Shown here piece after piece: positions 1-8,328 of a DNA stretch of 20,993 nucleotides. A program made the translations under genes and the position numbers. The notes below the pieces were generated by a model. It ran no database searches. It was not told where the DNA came from and saw only the letters and a program-made list of their open reading frames with translations. How positions within the stretch are numbered: position 1 is the stretch's first letter; each line of letters starts with the position of its first letter. Source of the DNA: a virus; IMG/VR virus record IMGVR_UViG_3300027621_000046, positions 1 to 20,993 of that record; one strand, 5' to 3'.

Positions 1-2
1 AT

Positions 3-950
3 AGACCAGATACTTTGCGAGGAGTGTCGCTCACCTACGCTGTGCTTGACGAGGTTGCAGACATCAAACCTGAAGCATGGGAACAGGTTATTCGTGCTTC
101 TCTGTCAGACAAAAAGGGCAGAGCAATGTTCATCGGCACTCCCAAGGGTCGCAACTTCTTCTATGACATCTTTAAACTTGGTCAGTCAGAGGAAGATGAA
201 GATTGGAAAGCATGGCATTTCACCACCAAAGACAACCCTTTAATCGACCCTAGTGAAATCGAAAGTGCGAAGAAGACCCTAAGTTCATTCGCTTTCAAAC
301 AAGAGTATATGGCTTCTTTTGACAATGCGGGAAGCGATGTATTCAAAGAAGAATGGATTAAGTACGGAGAAGAACCTGACTATGGTTCTTACTTTGTAGC
401 TGTTGACTTGGCTGGATTTGAGGAAGTAGCTAGACAGGCGGCTAACTCTAAGAAAAGGCTAGACCAGACAGCCATTGCGGTGGTCAAGGTGACTGACGAG
501 GGCAAATGGTTTGTCAAAGAGATTGTTTTTGGTCGTTGGGATATTCGGGAGACTGCCGCTACGATTTTGCTCAAGATGCGGGAATACCGCCCTTTGAGTG
601 TTGGAATTGAGCGAGGTGCGTTAAAAAACGCTGTTTTGCCTTATTTGAGTGACCTAATGAGGAAAAATAATGTATATTCCCACATAGTTGACTTGACGCA
701 TGGCAACAGGAAAAAGACTGACAGAATTATCTGGAGTCTCCAAGGAAGGTTTGAGCATGGGCGTATTGTGCTGAACTCTGAGGAAGATTGGGATGAATTC
801 AAAGATCAACTCTTGATGTTCCCCGCCAACGGAGTTCACGATGACTTGCCTGATGCTCTTTCCTACATTGACCAACTGGCTGTTACCTCATACTTCCAAG
901 ATGATGATGAAGATGAGTGGGAACCGCTAGACATAATTTCAGGATTCTAA
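3..950 (+). CDS. terL: Terminase large subunit, C-terminal part (5' end outside window)
   Basis: This is the ATP-driven motor and headful nuclease that pumps phage DNA into the procapsid through the portal. The frame is open to the left edge, so the N-terminus with Walker A is missing. A Walker B motif (YAVLDEVAD, nt 36-62) is followed by a FIGTPKG coupling motif (nt 129-149). The RNase H-like nuclease domain has its acidic residues in VAVDLAG (D near nt 405), GIERG (E near nt 609) and HDDLPDALS (from nt 837). Walker B, coupling and nuclease motifs come in the order expected for phage large terminases. The apparent TTG at 15 is an internal codon. The stop abuts the portal ATG, so the two genes are probably translated together. 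Confidence 0.95.
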   Translation, partial: RPDTLRGVSLTYAVLDEVADIKPEAWEQVIRASLSDKKGRAMFIGTPKGRNFFYDIFKLGQSEEDEDWKAWHFTTKDNPLIDPSEIESAKKTLSSFAFKQEYMASFDNAGSDVFKEEWIKYGEEPDYGSYFVAVDLAGFEEVARQAANSKKRLDQTAIAVVKVTDEGKWFVKEIVFGRWDIRETAATILLKMREYRPLSVGIERGALKNAVLPYLSDLMRKNNVYSHIVDLTHGNRKKTDRIIWSLQGRFEHGRIVLNSEEDWDEFKDQLLMFPANGVHDDLPDALSYIDQLAVTSYFQDDDEDEWEPLDIISGF

Positions 951-2987
951 ATGGCAACTGACAAACTAGAACAAAGCGAATTTTATGAGCCTACTGAGGC
1001 TGATAAAGAGTTGACCGATTTCATTACTAGCCACTGCGACAAGTGGAGAGATTGGCGAGATACAAATTTCTTGCCTGATTACCTAGAGTATGAGCGCATT
1101 TTCCGTGGTCAATGGGCATCTGAAGACAAGACCCGTGAGTCTGAGCGTAGCCGTATTGTTACCCCTGCTACCCAACAAGCTGTTGAGACTCGCCACGCAG
1201 AGATCATGGAAGCCATATTTGGTCAAGGCGACTTCTTTGACATTGAAGACAATATCCAAGACATAGGTGGAAACCCTATAGATGTTGAGTTGATTAAGGC
1301 TCAACTGATGGAAGACTTTAAGAAAGACAAAATCAGAAAAGCTATTGACCAGATCGAATTGATGGCTGAAATCTATGGTACAGGCATTGGCGAGATTGTC
1401 GTAATGACTGAGACAGAGTATGTTCCCTCTACTCAAGCTATTCCTAATATGCAGGGTCAGGCAGCTATTGGTGTAATGCAGAGAGACAGGATTGCAGTCA
1501 AGATTTCCCCTGTAAACCCAAAGAACTTTTTGTTTGACCCGAATGGTGTTTCTGTAAACGACTGTATGGGCGTGGCTATTGAGAAATACGTCTCAATCCA
1601 CAAGATTGTAGAGGGAATCGAAAAAGGCATTTACCGCAAGGTAAACATCACGCCCACCTACGAGGACACTGACTTAGAGGCTACCCAAGAGGTATCACAG
1701 TACCAAGATGAGAAGGTTCTGTTGTTGACGTACTACGGGTTAGTACCCCGTGAGTATTTAAACAACATGAAGGAAAACAAAGACATTGTTGAGTTGTTTC
1801 CTGAGAATTCAGCGGCAGAAGATTACTCGGACATGGTTGAAGCCATTGTTGTAATCGCCAATGATGGTATGTTGCTCAAGGCTGAAGAAAATCCTTACAT
1901 GATGAAAGATAGACCTGTGTTGTCGTACCAAGACGATACAGTTCCAAACCGCCTGTTGGGGCGAGGTACAGTGGAAAAAGCCTTCAATATGCAAAAAGCT
2001 ATTGATGCTCAGACTCGCGCTCACTTGGATTCGCTTGCTTTAACCACTGCCCCTATGGTTGCGATGGATGCAACAAGACTTCCAAGAGGTATGAAGTTTG
2101 AAGTTAAGGCTGGTAAAGCCATTCTTACCAATGGCAACCCAAGTGAGATTATTTACCCATTCAAGTTTGGTCAGAGTGACCCCAATAACCTAGCAACTGC
2201 CAAAGAGTTTGAGCGTATGTTGTTGCAAGCAACGGGGACTCTTGATTCACAGGGCATGGTTAGTAACGCATCCCGTGATGGTGGCGGTATGTCGATGGCT
2301 GTTGCCTCAATCATCAAGAAATACAAGCGCACTTTGGTGAATTTCCAAGAAGATTTCTTGATTCCATTCATCAAACAAGCGGCTTTTAGGTATATGCAGT
2401 TTGACCCAGAGCGTTACCCTTCAGTGGACATGAATTTTGTGCCTACAGCTACCTTGGGCATCATTGCTAGGGAGTATGAACAGCAGCAATTTATTGGTTT
2501 GCTTCAAACTCTGGGTGCAAATACACCTGTTCTGCCTATTTTGCTTAAAGGCATCATTGGAAACAGCAGCTTGTCCAACAGAATGGAGTTGATTGCTAAG
2601 TTGGATGAGATGATGCAACCCAATCCTCAACAGCAGCAGATGCAACAGATGCAAGCAGAGTTGGCTATGCAAGCAGCACAAGCTGGTATTGCTGTTCAGA
2701 CTACCCAAGCTGAAGAAAACAAGGCAAATGCTATCAAATTGGCTGTTGAGGCTCAGTTAATGCCGCAAGAAGTTCAGGCTAAGATGAGTTCATCTTTAAC
2801 CAAAAATTTACCTACTGAAGATGATGCTAATCAGAGAGAATTTGACAAGAGAGTCAAGATTGCTGACCTGATGTTGAAGGAAGCAGACATCAAGAACAAG
2901 TCTAAGATTGTTGAATTGCAGATGGCAGACAAGCAATCTAAGACTGAAAGTGATTTTTTAGATAGATTGTCAAGGGAACTTTCATAA
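951..2987 (+). CDS. Portal protein (head-tail connector)
   Basis: The product is 678 aa and is predicted to form the dodecameric ring at the capsid vertex through which DNA enters and leaves. It lies directly after the terminase, the usual place for a portal, and its length suits a podovirus-type portal. The N-terminal third is acidic and helical. A conserved-looking segment, LGRGTVEKAFNMQKAIDAQ (residues 336-354), resembles the portal pattern of a glycine-rich turn followed by an E/Q-rich helix. The last ~130 residues hold a glutamine- and methionine-rich stretch (PNPQQQQMQQMQAEL) and charged helices, likely the barrel or crown reaching into the head. AGGA at 941-944 serves as ribosome binding site. 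The family call rests on position, length and pattern, without a search. Confidence 0.88.
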   Translation: MATDKLEQSEFYEPTEADKELTDFITSHCDKWRDWRDTNFLPDYLEYERIFRGQWASEDKTRESERSRIVTPATQQAVETRHAEIMEAIFGQGDFFDIEDNIQDIGGNPIDVELIKAQLMEDFKKDKIRKAIDQIELMAEIYGTGIGEIVVMTETEYVPSTQAIPNMQGQAAIGVMQRDRIAVKISPVNPKNFLFDPNGVSVNDCMGVAIEKYVSIHKIVEGIEKGIYRKVNITPTYEDTDLEATQEVSQYQDEKVLLLTYYGLVPREYLNNMKENKDIVELFPENSAAEDYSDMVEAIVVIANDGMLLKAEENPYMMKDRPVLSYQDDTVPNRLLGRGTVEKAFNMQKAIDAQTRAHLDSLALTTAPMVAMDATRLPRGMKFEVKAGKAILTNGNPSEIIYPFKFGQSDPNNLATAKEFERMLLQATGTLDSQGMVSNASRDGGGMSMAVASIIKKYKRTLVNFQEDFLIPFIKQAAFRYMQFDPERYPSVDMNFVPTATLGIIAREYEQQQFIGLLQTLGANTPVLPILLKGIIGNSSLSNRMELIAKLDEMMQPNPQQQQMQQMQAELAMQAAQAGIAVQTTQAEENKANAIKLAVEAQLMPQEVQAKMSSSLTKNLPTEDDANQREFDKRVKIADLMLKEADIKNKSKIVELQMADKQSKTESDFLDRLSRELS

Positions 2988-4438
2988 TGGACATTCTTGA
3001 CCTAGAACGCAAGTTAGGCATTGATGGTATGTCTGCTGATGAGCAGATGGCTTTAATCGTTGCGTTGCAAAAGTCTGCTGAAGAAAAAGCTGAACAAGCC
3101 AGAGAAGAAACCATAGGCAAGAGTGCTGATTTGGTGATTCAAGGCTTAAAACGCATCAAATCTGACATAGAAACTAGGTTTTCTGAACTGAATTCAGCTA
3201 TCCAAACAAAGTCATCTAGCCTAAGAAATGGCATTGATGGCAAGGATGGGCGTGATGGTAAGGATGGTCGTGACGGAGTCGGAATTAAGGGAGACAGAGG
3301 TCTTGATGGTCAAGCGGGTCGTGACGGGATTGATGGAGTTGATGGTGTATCAGTAGTCAACGCAAACATTGACTTTGATGGCTCTTTGATTGTTACTTTG
3401 TCTGATGGCAGAGAAATAAATGTTGGTGAGGTTGTTACTCCTGACATTGCTGAAAAGATCAACGTCATCAGCACTATGTCTACCAATGCGGCTATTGCTA
3501 TCAAGGATGAAGGTACATCTATAACCAGTGCAGTTAAGAACATTAACTTTGTTGGTGCAACAGTTACTGCTACCAACTCAGGGGATGATGTAACTGTTAA
3601 TGTGAGTGCTGGTACAGGCACAGTCACAAGTGTGGCGGCTAGTGGTGGCACAGGTATTAGCGTAAGTGGTAGCCCAATTACAACTACTGGTACTTTGACT
3701 ATTACTAACACTGCACCAGATCAGACTGTTAGTCTGACTGCAAGCACAGGTATATCAACAAGTGGGACTTATCCTATTTTCACTATTACCAATACCGCAC
3801 CAGATCAAACAGTAGTGTTGACTGCTGGCACAGGCATCAATACAAGCGGAACTTACCCTAGTTTTACTGTAACTAACTCAGCACCAGACCAGACTGTTGC
3901 GTTAACTGCTGGCACAGGCATTAGCACTAGTGGGACTTATCCTAACTTTACTGTTACCAATTCTGCGCCAGATCAAACTGTTGCTTTGACCCAAGGTGGG
4001 ACAACAACAATCACTGGAACTTATCCCAACTTCACTATTTCCTCTGCTGACCAGTTCCAAGGAACAGTTACCTCTGTAACAGGTACTTCTCCTGTTGCGT
4101 CTAGTGGTGGTGCTACTCCTGCTATATCTTTGTCTGCTGGTTATGGAGACACGCTAAACCCTTATGCGTCTAAGACTGCAAACTTTGTTTTAGCCGCACC
4201 TAATGGTAGTGCTGGAGTGCCAACATTCAGGGCAGTTGTTGCTGCTGATATTCCTACTCTGAATCAGAACACTACGGGTACGGCGGCATCAACACCCAAG
4301 TTATTAACTACCAATTTTACTATTGAGGAATCAGGCGGTAAATTGATATTTAAGAATGGAGCAACAACAATTGCATCAATGTCATCAACGGGAATCATTA
4401 CATCTGCGGCAAATATTGTTGCAAATGGAACACCTTAA
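2987..4438 (+). CDS. Tail-fibre-like protein with collagen-like triplets and 28-residue repeats
   Basis: The product is 483 aa. The N-terminal ~80 residues are charged and helical, probably a coiled coil. Residues 82-120 are collagen-like Gly-X-Y triplets rich in Lys-Asp and Arg-Asp, with one two-residue interruption at 97-98. A Thr/Ser-rich beta region follows, with four 28-residue repeats at 242-353 (core APDQTV...TGI.TSGTYP.FT). The C-terminus ends in ANIVANGTP. Coiled coil, collagen stem and beta repeats are typical of trimeric phage fibres, so a virion fibre is the best reading. The receptor-binding end is not identifiable. The ATG overlaps the portal stop by 1 nt. Finding a fibre between portal and scaffold is uncommon and may point to a head or portal-vertex fibre instead of a distal tail fibre. 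Confidence 0.75.
   Translation: MDILDLERKLGIDGMSADEQMALIVALQKSAEEKAEQAREETIGKSADLVIQGLKRIKSDIETRFSELNSAIQTKSSSLRNGIDGKDGRDGKDGRDGVGIKGDRGLDGQAGRDGIDGVDGVSVVNANIDFDGSLIVTLSDGREINVGEVVTPDIAEKINVISTMSTNAAIAIKDEGTSITSAVKNINFVGATVTATNSGDDVTVNVSAGTGTVTSVAASGGTGISVSGSPITTTGTLTITNTAPDQTVSLTASTGISTSGTYPIFTITNTAPDQTVVLTAGTGINTSGTYPSFTVTNSAPDQTVALTAGTGISTSGTYPNFTVTNSAPDQTVALTQGGTTTITGTYPNFTISSADQFQGTVTSVTGTSPVASSGGATPAISLSAGYGDTLNPYASKTANFVLAAPNGSAGVPTFRAVVAADIPTLNQNTTGTAASTPKLLTTNFTIEESGGKLIFKNGATTIASMSSTGIITSAANIVANGTP
3230..3346 (+). repeat. Collagen-like Gly-X-Y coding repeat
   Basis: This stretch encodes twelve Gly-X-Y triplets (KD, RD, ID and VD are common fillers) with one two-residue break after the first five. 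The DNA repeats loosely as a GGN-NNN-GAN pattern. Such segments form triple-helical stems in phage fibres. The interruption could act as a kink. Confidence 0.85.
3710..4045 (+). repeat. Four tandem 84-bp coding repeats (28 aa each)
   Basis: The units begin at 3710, 3794, 3878 and 3962. Each starts with T/S-A-P-D-Q-T-V and ends with a G-T-Y-P-x-F-T-[IV] strand. A degenerate half unit (GTGISVSGSPITTTGTLTIT) precedes them. Spacing is exactly 84 nt throughout. Synonymous differences between units indicate old duplication, not an assembly artefact. Confidence 0.92.
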
Positions 4439-4451
4439 AGGAAAGTAAATC

Positions 4452-5549
4452 ATGGCAACCTCAACACTAGGGTCTGGAACAGTTGTTCTTGCGGGAACAA
4501 CATCAGGGACTACAACAGTCACAGCAACTGCTGTAGCTGGCACTACAACTCTTACGCTTCCAGCGGCTACAGATACATTGGTTGGTAAGGCTACAACCGA
4601 TACCCTGACTAATAAGACGCTAACAAGTGCAACTCTAACTGGTGTTGTAACTTTTGATGCTGGAACAGCAGCAGCCCCTGCCATTACCACTACAGGCGAC
4701 ACCAACACAGGTATCTTCTTCCCTGCCGCTGACACCATTGCTTTTTCTGAGGGTGGTGCGGAGGCTATGCGTATCGACTCCTCTGGTAATGTGGGGATTG
4801 GTACTACTTCGCCTTTAAACAAACTGGATGCCCGTGCCGCAAGTGCTGTTATTGCCAACTACCAAACCATCCAAGCATTCAGCACTGATTCGGCGGCTAT
4901 TGATTTAGGTGGTGGTATTGGTCTTGGTGGGTTTTATTCTACAACTTCTGCAATTGCAGTATTTGGCAATATTGTTGGACGCAAAGAAAACGCAACTGGT
5001 GGAAACTTTAGTGGATATTTAGCATTTGGAACTAACAACAACTCTACTGGTATTGTAGAACGTATGCGTATCGACTCCAGCGGTAACATTATATACACCC
5101 AACCTTCTTTAGCTTGTTATGTATGGACTGCGTTTAATCCAACAAATACATCTGGCACAATCACCAATGCACCCGCTACTGGAACTGCTTACGATACTGG
5201 GTTTGTGACAATGGTCAATTCATCTGGCACTCTTACCATTACTTTTGATATTGCTGGAAAATATCTTGTAAGCACAAATTTACAAACATCACACGCAAAT
5301 ACTTATACAAATGAACGCTCAACATTTACTTTGGGTGGAACGGCAACGGCAGCAACAGGAACACAAAACCCATCATTTTCTGGGATTGATTCTGTAGATG
5401 CAAATACAACTGGAACATATCCAATATATGTGTCTGCAACAGCGGCGCAAACAACAACAATATTGCCGACATACGAGTTAACTGGTAGTGGCACAACGGC
5501 GCAGCATACTTGTAGACCATCTGTAACTGTTCAATACTGCGGAGGATAA
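4452..5549 (+). CDS. Tail-fibre/tail-spike-like protein with C-terminal beta domain
   Basis: The product is 365 aa. The N-terminal ~70 residues are almost pure Thr/Ala/Val/Leu beta sequence including DTLTNKTLTSATLTG, a motif frequent in aquatic phage fibres. Two copies of MRIDSSGN occur at residues ~106 and ~205, the first followed by VGIGTTSP. That block commonly sits in phage and bacterial adhesins ahead of a C-terminal chaperone domain, but no such self-cleaving peptidase domain is visible. Residues ~221-365 form a separate beta-rich domain (TFDIAGKYLVSTNL) reminiscent of C1q/TNF-like jelly rolls, a possible receptor-binding head. The last codons (Cys-Gly-Gly) contain GGAGG, which is the ribosome binding site of the next gene. 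Fibre identity is well supported. The domain assignment is inference. Confidence 0.72.
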   Translation: MATSTLGSGTVVLAGTTSGTTTVTATAVAGTTTLTLPAATDTLVGKATTDTLTNKTLTSATLTGVVTFDAGTAAAPAITTTGDTNTGIFFPAADTIAFSEGGAEAMRIDSSGNVGIGTTSPLNKLDARAASAVIANYQTIQAFSTDSAAIDLGGGIGLGGFYSTTSAIAVFGNIVGRKENATGGNFSGYLAFGTNNNSTGIVERMRIDSSGNIIYTQPSLACYVWTAFNPTNTSGTITNAPATGTAYDTGFVTMVNSSGTLTITFDIAGKYLVSTNLQTSHANTYTNERSTFTLGGTATAATGTQNPSFSGIDSVDANTTGTYPIYVSATAAQTTTILPTYELTGSGTTAQHTCRPSVTVQYCGG

Positions 5550-5552
5550 ATA

Positions 5553-5783
5553 ATGTTATACGACTCAAACACACTTGCTCAATTTGAAATGCGTAAATTG
5601 CGTAATGTTTTTTTAAGAGCATCTGATTGGACTCAAATGGCTGATTCGCCTTTGACTTCCGAAAAGAAAACAGAGTGGTCAATATATCGACAATCACTTC
5701 GTGACTTGCCAAACAATAGCAATCCAACACTTGATGAAAATAAAAATCTTGTTGGTGTAATTTTTCCAACGCAACCGCAATAA
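5553..5783 (+). CDS. Small tail assembly chaperone-like protein
   Basis: The product is 76 aa. It carries DWTQMADSPL (residues 25-34) and YRQSLRDLP (45-53). This pairing matches the small phage tail assembly chaperone family (APC type, as I recall Pfam 16778), whose genes usually sit just after a fibre gene. A role in folding or attaching the preceding fibre is likely, though not proven for this family. A strong GGAGG at 5541-5545 lies 7 nt before the ATG, inside the end of the fibre gene, which couples the two. No membrane segment or signal peptide is seen. Confidence 0.75.
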   Translation: MLYDSNTLAQFEMRKLRNVFLRASDWTQMADSPLTSEKKTEWSIYRQSLRDLPNNSNPTLDENKNLVGVIFPTQPQ

Positions 5784-5789
5784 AAAATC

Positions 5790-6077
5790 ATGACCACAAC
5801 TTACACAATCAACCAACTTGACCGCAACACCTCTGACAACTTTGTAACGACAGTGCATTACAACGTCACAAAAGTAGATGGTGAATTCTCTGCATCCACC
5901 TATGGCACTGTCAGCTTTGAAGCTGGTACGCCAACAACCCCCTACGCATCTTTGACCAAGGCTCAAGTAATTGAGTGGGTTAAAGACAAGCTAGGCGAGG
6001 AAACAGTTGAGGCTTCTTTGGCCGCACAGATTGCTGCACAGAAGAACCCAACAACTGCAACAGGAGTGCCTTGGTGA
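5790..6077 (+). CDS. Conserved small phage protein, function unknown
   Basis: The product is 95 aa. The first half is beta-like and threonine-rich (TYTINQLDRNTSDNF, then VHYNVTKVDGEF). The second half is helical (KAQVIEWVKDKLGEE) and ends in an Ala/Gln helix and VPW. It resembles a small conserved family of aquatic phages placed near fibre or capsid genes, but I cannot assign a role. No convincing Shine-Dalgarno precedes the ATG, only A-rich sequence, so expression may rely on coupling to the gene 6 nt upstream. Confidence 0.7.
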   Translation: MTTTYTINQLDRNTSDNFVTTVHYNVTKVDGEFSASTYGTVSFEAGTPTTPYASLTKAQVIEWVKDKLGEETVEASLAAQIAAQKNPTTATGVPW

Positions 6078-6313
6078 CACCTGAACTTGACAAATACTAT
6101 TCAGAACGATTCTCCATGATGAGTACGGAGGGTTGGAAGGATTTGTGCATGGATATTGACATTATGATAGAGTCACTCAATAATCTGAGCGTGATTCCTG
6201 ATGAAAAGACTTTGATGTTTAAAAAAGGTGAACTTTCCATCTTGACTTGGCTGAAAACCTTGAAAGAAGTCAGCGAAAGAGCCTACGAGGAATTGAATGA
6301 AAAGAATGTTTGA
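6074..6313 (+). CDS. Small acidic helical protein, unknown function (GTG start)
   Basis: The product is 79 aa. It is mostly helical, with MSTEGWKDLCMDIDIMIESL near residues 16-36 and LSILTWLKTLKEVSERAYEEL near the C-terminus. The GTG at 6074 overlaps the previous stop (GTGA) and has AGGAG at 6062-6066 with a 7-nt spacer. It was therefore chosen over the TTG one codon upstream. No known domain is recognised. The position just upstream of the scaffold region suggests a structural or assembly role, but that is a guess. Confidence 0.7.
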   Translation: MTPELDKYYSERFSMMSTEGWKDLCMDIDIMIESLNNLSVIPDEKTLMFKKGELSILTWLKTLKEVSERAYEELNEKNV

Positions 6314-6524
6314 TTTTGCCTGTGCAAACGGGCATAAAACTGAAAGACTTGTTGATTATGAGACAACGAGTTTTAGATGTGAGTGCGGAGAAACAGCCAA
6401 TCGCACTTTATCTGCTCCAAACTTCAAGTTAGAAGGGTGGTCTGGTTCTTTCCCATCAGAACATGGGAAGTTCGAGAAAAAACACCTAGATCAGCTTAAG
6501 TGGGAGCAAAAGCACAACTCATAA
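6297..6524 (+). CDS. Small zinc-ribbon-like protein (FmdB-like)
   Basis: The product is 75 aa. An FDFACANGHKTE segment gives C9 and H13, and FRCECGETANR gives C28 and C30, a plausible four-ligand zinc site of C-x3-H ... C-x-C form. The following segment, APNFKLEGWSGSFPSEHGKF, resembles the tail of the small FmdB-like zinc-ribbon proteins often found in phage structural clusters. Role unknown. A second ATG at residue 4 (6306) is an equally possible start. The gene overlaps its upstream neighbour by 17 nt. Confidence 0.72.
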   Translation: MKRMFDFACANGHKTERLVDYETTSFRCECGETANRTLSAPNFKLEGWSGSFPSEHGKFEKKHLDQLKWEQKHNS

Positions 6525-6578
6525 GCGTAAGCCGAGTTGAATGTCCTAGAACCGATAACGGCAGGAAAAGGAAGAAAT

Positions 6579-7334
6579 ATGTTGATTGACAATGAAGATG
6601 AGACGCTAAGTGAGTTAGATGCAGTCGAGCAAAAGAAGCAACTACCTGTTGTAGAACCCTTGTCCGAGATGCCTGAGAAATACAGGCAGAAATCTTTGGA
6701 AGAAGTGGTCAAGATGCACCAAGAAGCTGAGAAGCTGATTGGAAAGCAAGCGCAGGAAGTTGGGGAAGTGCGAAAGCTAGCAGATGAACTCATAAAGCAA
6801 AACCTCTCCTCTAAGCAGCAACCTATTGAAAAAGAGCCAGAAGTAGATTTTTTCGAGAATCCACAAGAGGCAGTTCGTAGAACAGTTGACAATCATCCTG
6901 ATGTACTTGCGGCTAGACAAGCTGGTCAAGAGTTTAAAAAGATGCAGATTCAGCAAAAGCTGGCGGCAGAGCATCCTGATTTTGGTCAGATTGCTCAAGA
7001 TACAGACTTTGTGAATTGGGTGAAATCTTCACCTATTCGCCTTGGTTTGTACGCAAAAGCTGATGGTGAGTTTGATTACGACAGTGCAAACGAGTTGCTG
7101 AGTACCTATAAGCAGTTGCGTGGTGTTAAGGCTAAACAGACTTCAGATGCAGGGGAAACCCAGCGAAAGTCAAACCTTAAGGCGGCGGGAGTTGATGTAG
7201 GTGGAAGTGGGGAGTCTGGAAAGAGGGTCTACAGAAGGGCTGATCTAATTCGGCTGAAAATGACCGACCCAGATCGTTATGAGCAGCTTAGCGGAGAAAT
7301 CATGCAAGCGTATCAAGACGGACGGGTCAAATAA
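6579..7334 (+). CDS. Capsid scaffolding protein
   Basis: The product is 251 aa, highly charged and helical, and lies just before the major capsid gene, the standard place of a scaffold. It is acidic at the N-terminus, with a long coiled-coil region at about residues 40-80. A central part contains NHPDVLAARQ and HPDFGQIAQDTDFVNWVKS. A basic C-terminal helix, RRADLIRLKMTDPDRYEQL (219-237), is the part of such scaffolds that usually binds coat protein. The ATG at 6579 has GGAAGA a few bases upstream. An in-frame TTG at 6537 would add 14 residues but lacks a comparable site. The protein guides procapsid assembly and is expected to leave before or during packaging. Confidence 0.85.
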   Translation: MLIDNEDETLSELDAVEQKKQLPVVEPLSEMPEKYRQKSLEEVVKMHQEAEKLIGKQAQEVGEVRKLADELIKQNLSSKQQPIEKEPEVDFFENPQEAVRRTVDNHPDVLAARQAGQEFKKMQIQQKLAAEHPDFGQIAQDTDFVNWVKSSPIRLGLYAKADGEFDYDSANELLSTYKQLRGVKAKQTSDAGETQRKSNLKAAGVDVGGSGESGKRVYRRADLIRLKMTDPDRYEQLSGEIMQAYQDGRVK

Positions 7335-7363
7335 TTTAACCTATCGTTTTTTGGAGATTCAAA

Positions 7364-8317
7364 ATGGCAACCTCATTTTCCCCCAGTAATTCAGTTACTG
7401 TAACCACAGCAGAAAAATTCATCCCTGAAATTTGGAGTGATGAAATTGTAGCTGCCTACAAGAAAAACTTGGTTCTTGCGAACCTCATTATGAAGATGAA
7501 CTTCAAGGGCAAGAAGGGTGATGTAATTCACATTCCCGCACCTACCCGTGGTTCTGCTTCTGCTAAAGCCGCTGAAACAGCAGTCACCTTGATTGCCGCT
7601 ACAGAGTCTGAAGTTCAAGTTTCTATCAACAAGCATTACGAATACAGCCGTTTGATTGAAGATATTGTCGAAGCCCAAGCCTTGAACAGCTTGCGTAATT
7701 TTTACACTTCTGACGCTGGTTACGCTTTGGCTAAGCAGGTCGATACTGACTTGGTTCAGTTAGGTCGTTCTACCAATGGCGGTGCTGGTACAAACGTGTA
7801 TGCAACTGGTGCTTTTATTGGTGGTGATGGTACTACTGCTTATGTTGCCGCAAACAACAATGAGTCAGCATTGACCGATGCCGCTATTCGCCGCACCATT
7901 CAGCGTCTCGATGACACTGATACCCCAATGGATCAGCGTTTCTTTCTGATTCCTCCCTCAAGTCGCAACACTTTGATGGGTTTGGCTCGTTACACTGAAC
8001 AAGCCTTTGTTGGTGGTACAAACAGTACTATCCGCACTGGTGAAATCGGTAACTTGTATGGTATCCCTGTCTTTGTATCGTCTAACTGCGACACAGGTTC
8101 AGGCACTAATAACCCACGGGTTTGCTTGATGGGTCACAAGGACTCACTGGTTTTGGTTGAACAAATGGCTATTCGCTCACAAGTTCAGTACCAACAGCCC
8201 TACCTTGCAACTCTGTACACAGCGGATACGTTGTATGGAGTGCAAATTCTGCGTAATGCAGCAAGCACTGGTGCGGCTAAGTCTGCATCTATGTTTGCTT
8301 TGTTGGTTCCTGCCTAA
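7364..8317 (+). CDS. Major capsid protein
   Basis: The product is 317 aa. The segments PEIWSDEIVAAYKKNLVLAN (residues 21-40) and FKGKKGDVIHIPAP (47-60) are typical of the N-terminal arm and early strands of HK97-fold coat proteins in aquatic podoviruses. A central Gly/Asn/Thr-rich stretch (GGAGTNVYATGAFIGGDG) could be a surface loop. The C-terminal half includes a DTPMDQRFFLIPP strand, often seen in this family. GGAG lies about ten bases upstream of the ATG. The gene follows the scaffold and ends just before a strong terminator, fitting the most abundant structural product. No protease gene is seen nearby, so maturation cleavage is not indicated. Confidence 0.92.
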   Translation: MATSFSPSNSVTVTTAEKFIPEIWSDEIVAAYKKNLVLANLIMKMNFKGKKGDVIHIPAPTRGSASAKAAETAVTLIAATESEVQVSINKHYEYSRLIEDIVEAQALNSLRNFYTSDAGYALAKQVDTDLVQLGRSTNGGAGTNVYATGAFIGGDGTTAYVAANNNESALTDAAIRRTIQRLDDTDTPMDQRFFLIPPSSRNTLMGLARYTEQAFVGGTNSTIRTGEIGNLYGIPVFVSSNCDTGSGTNNPRVCLMGHKDSLVLVEQMAIRSQVQYQQPYLATLYTADTLYGVQILRNAASTGAAKSASMFALLVPA

Positions 8318-8328
8318 TTGCAGTTGCG

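Noticed and set aside
3310-3711. Long antisense open frame (133 aa) opposite the fibre gene
   Set aside because: Hydrophobic Val/Pro/Ala translation is what Thr/Ser-rich repeats give on the other strand; no ribosome binding site and no place in an all-forward gene block.
3710-4045. Possible CRISPR-like array
   Set aside because: Units are contiguous 84-bp coding repeats in frame with no spacers.
4385-4858. Antisense open frame (157 aa) across the start of the second fibre gene
   Set aside because: Low-complexity Val/Ala/Pro mirror of the Thr-rich coding strand, without start signals.
5101-5549. Diversity-generating retroelement variable region at the end of the fibre gene
   Set aside because: No reverse transcriptase and no second template copy of the region are present in the window.
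6537-6578. TTG-started extension of the scaffold protein
   Set aside because: No good ribosome binding site; ATG at 6579 has GGAAGA upstream.
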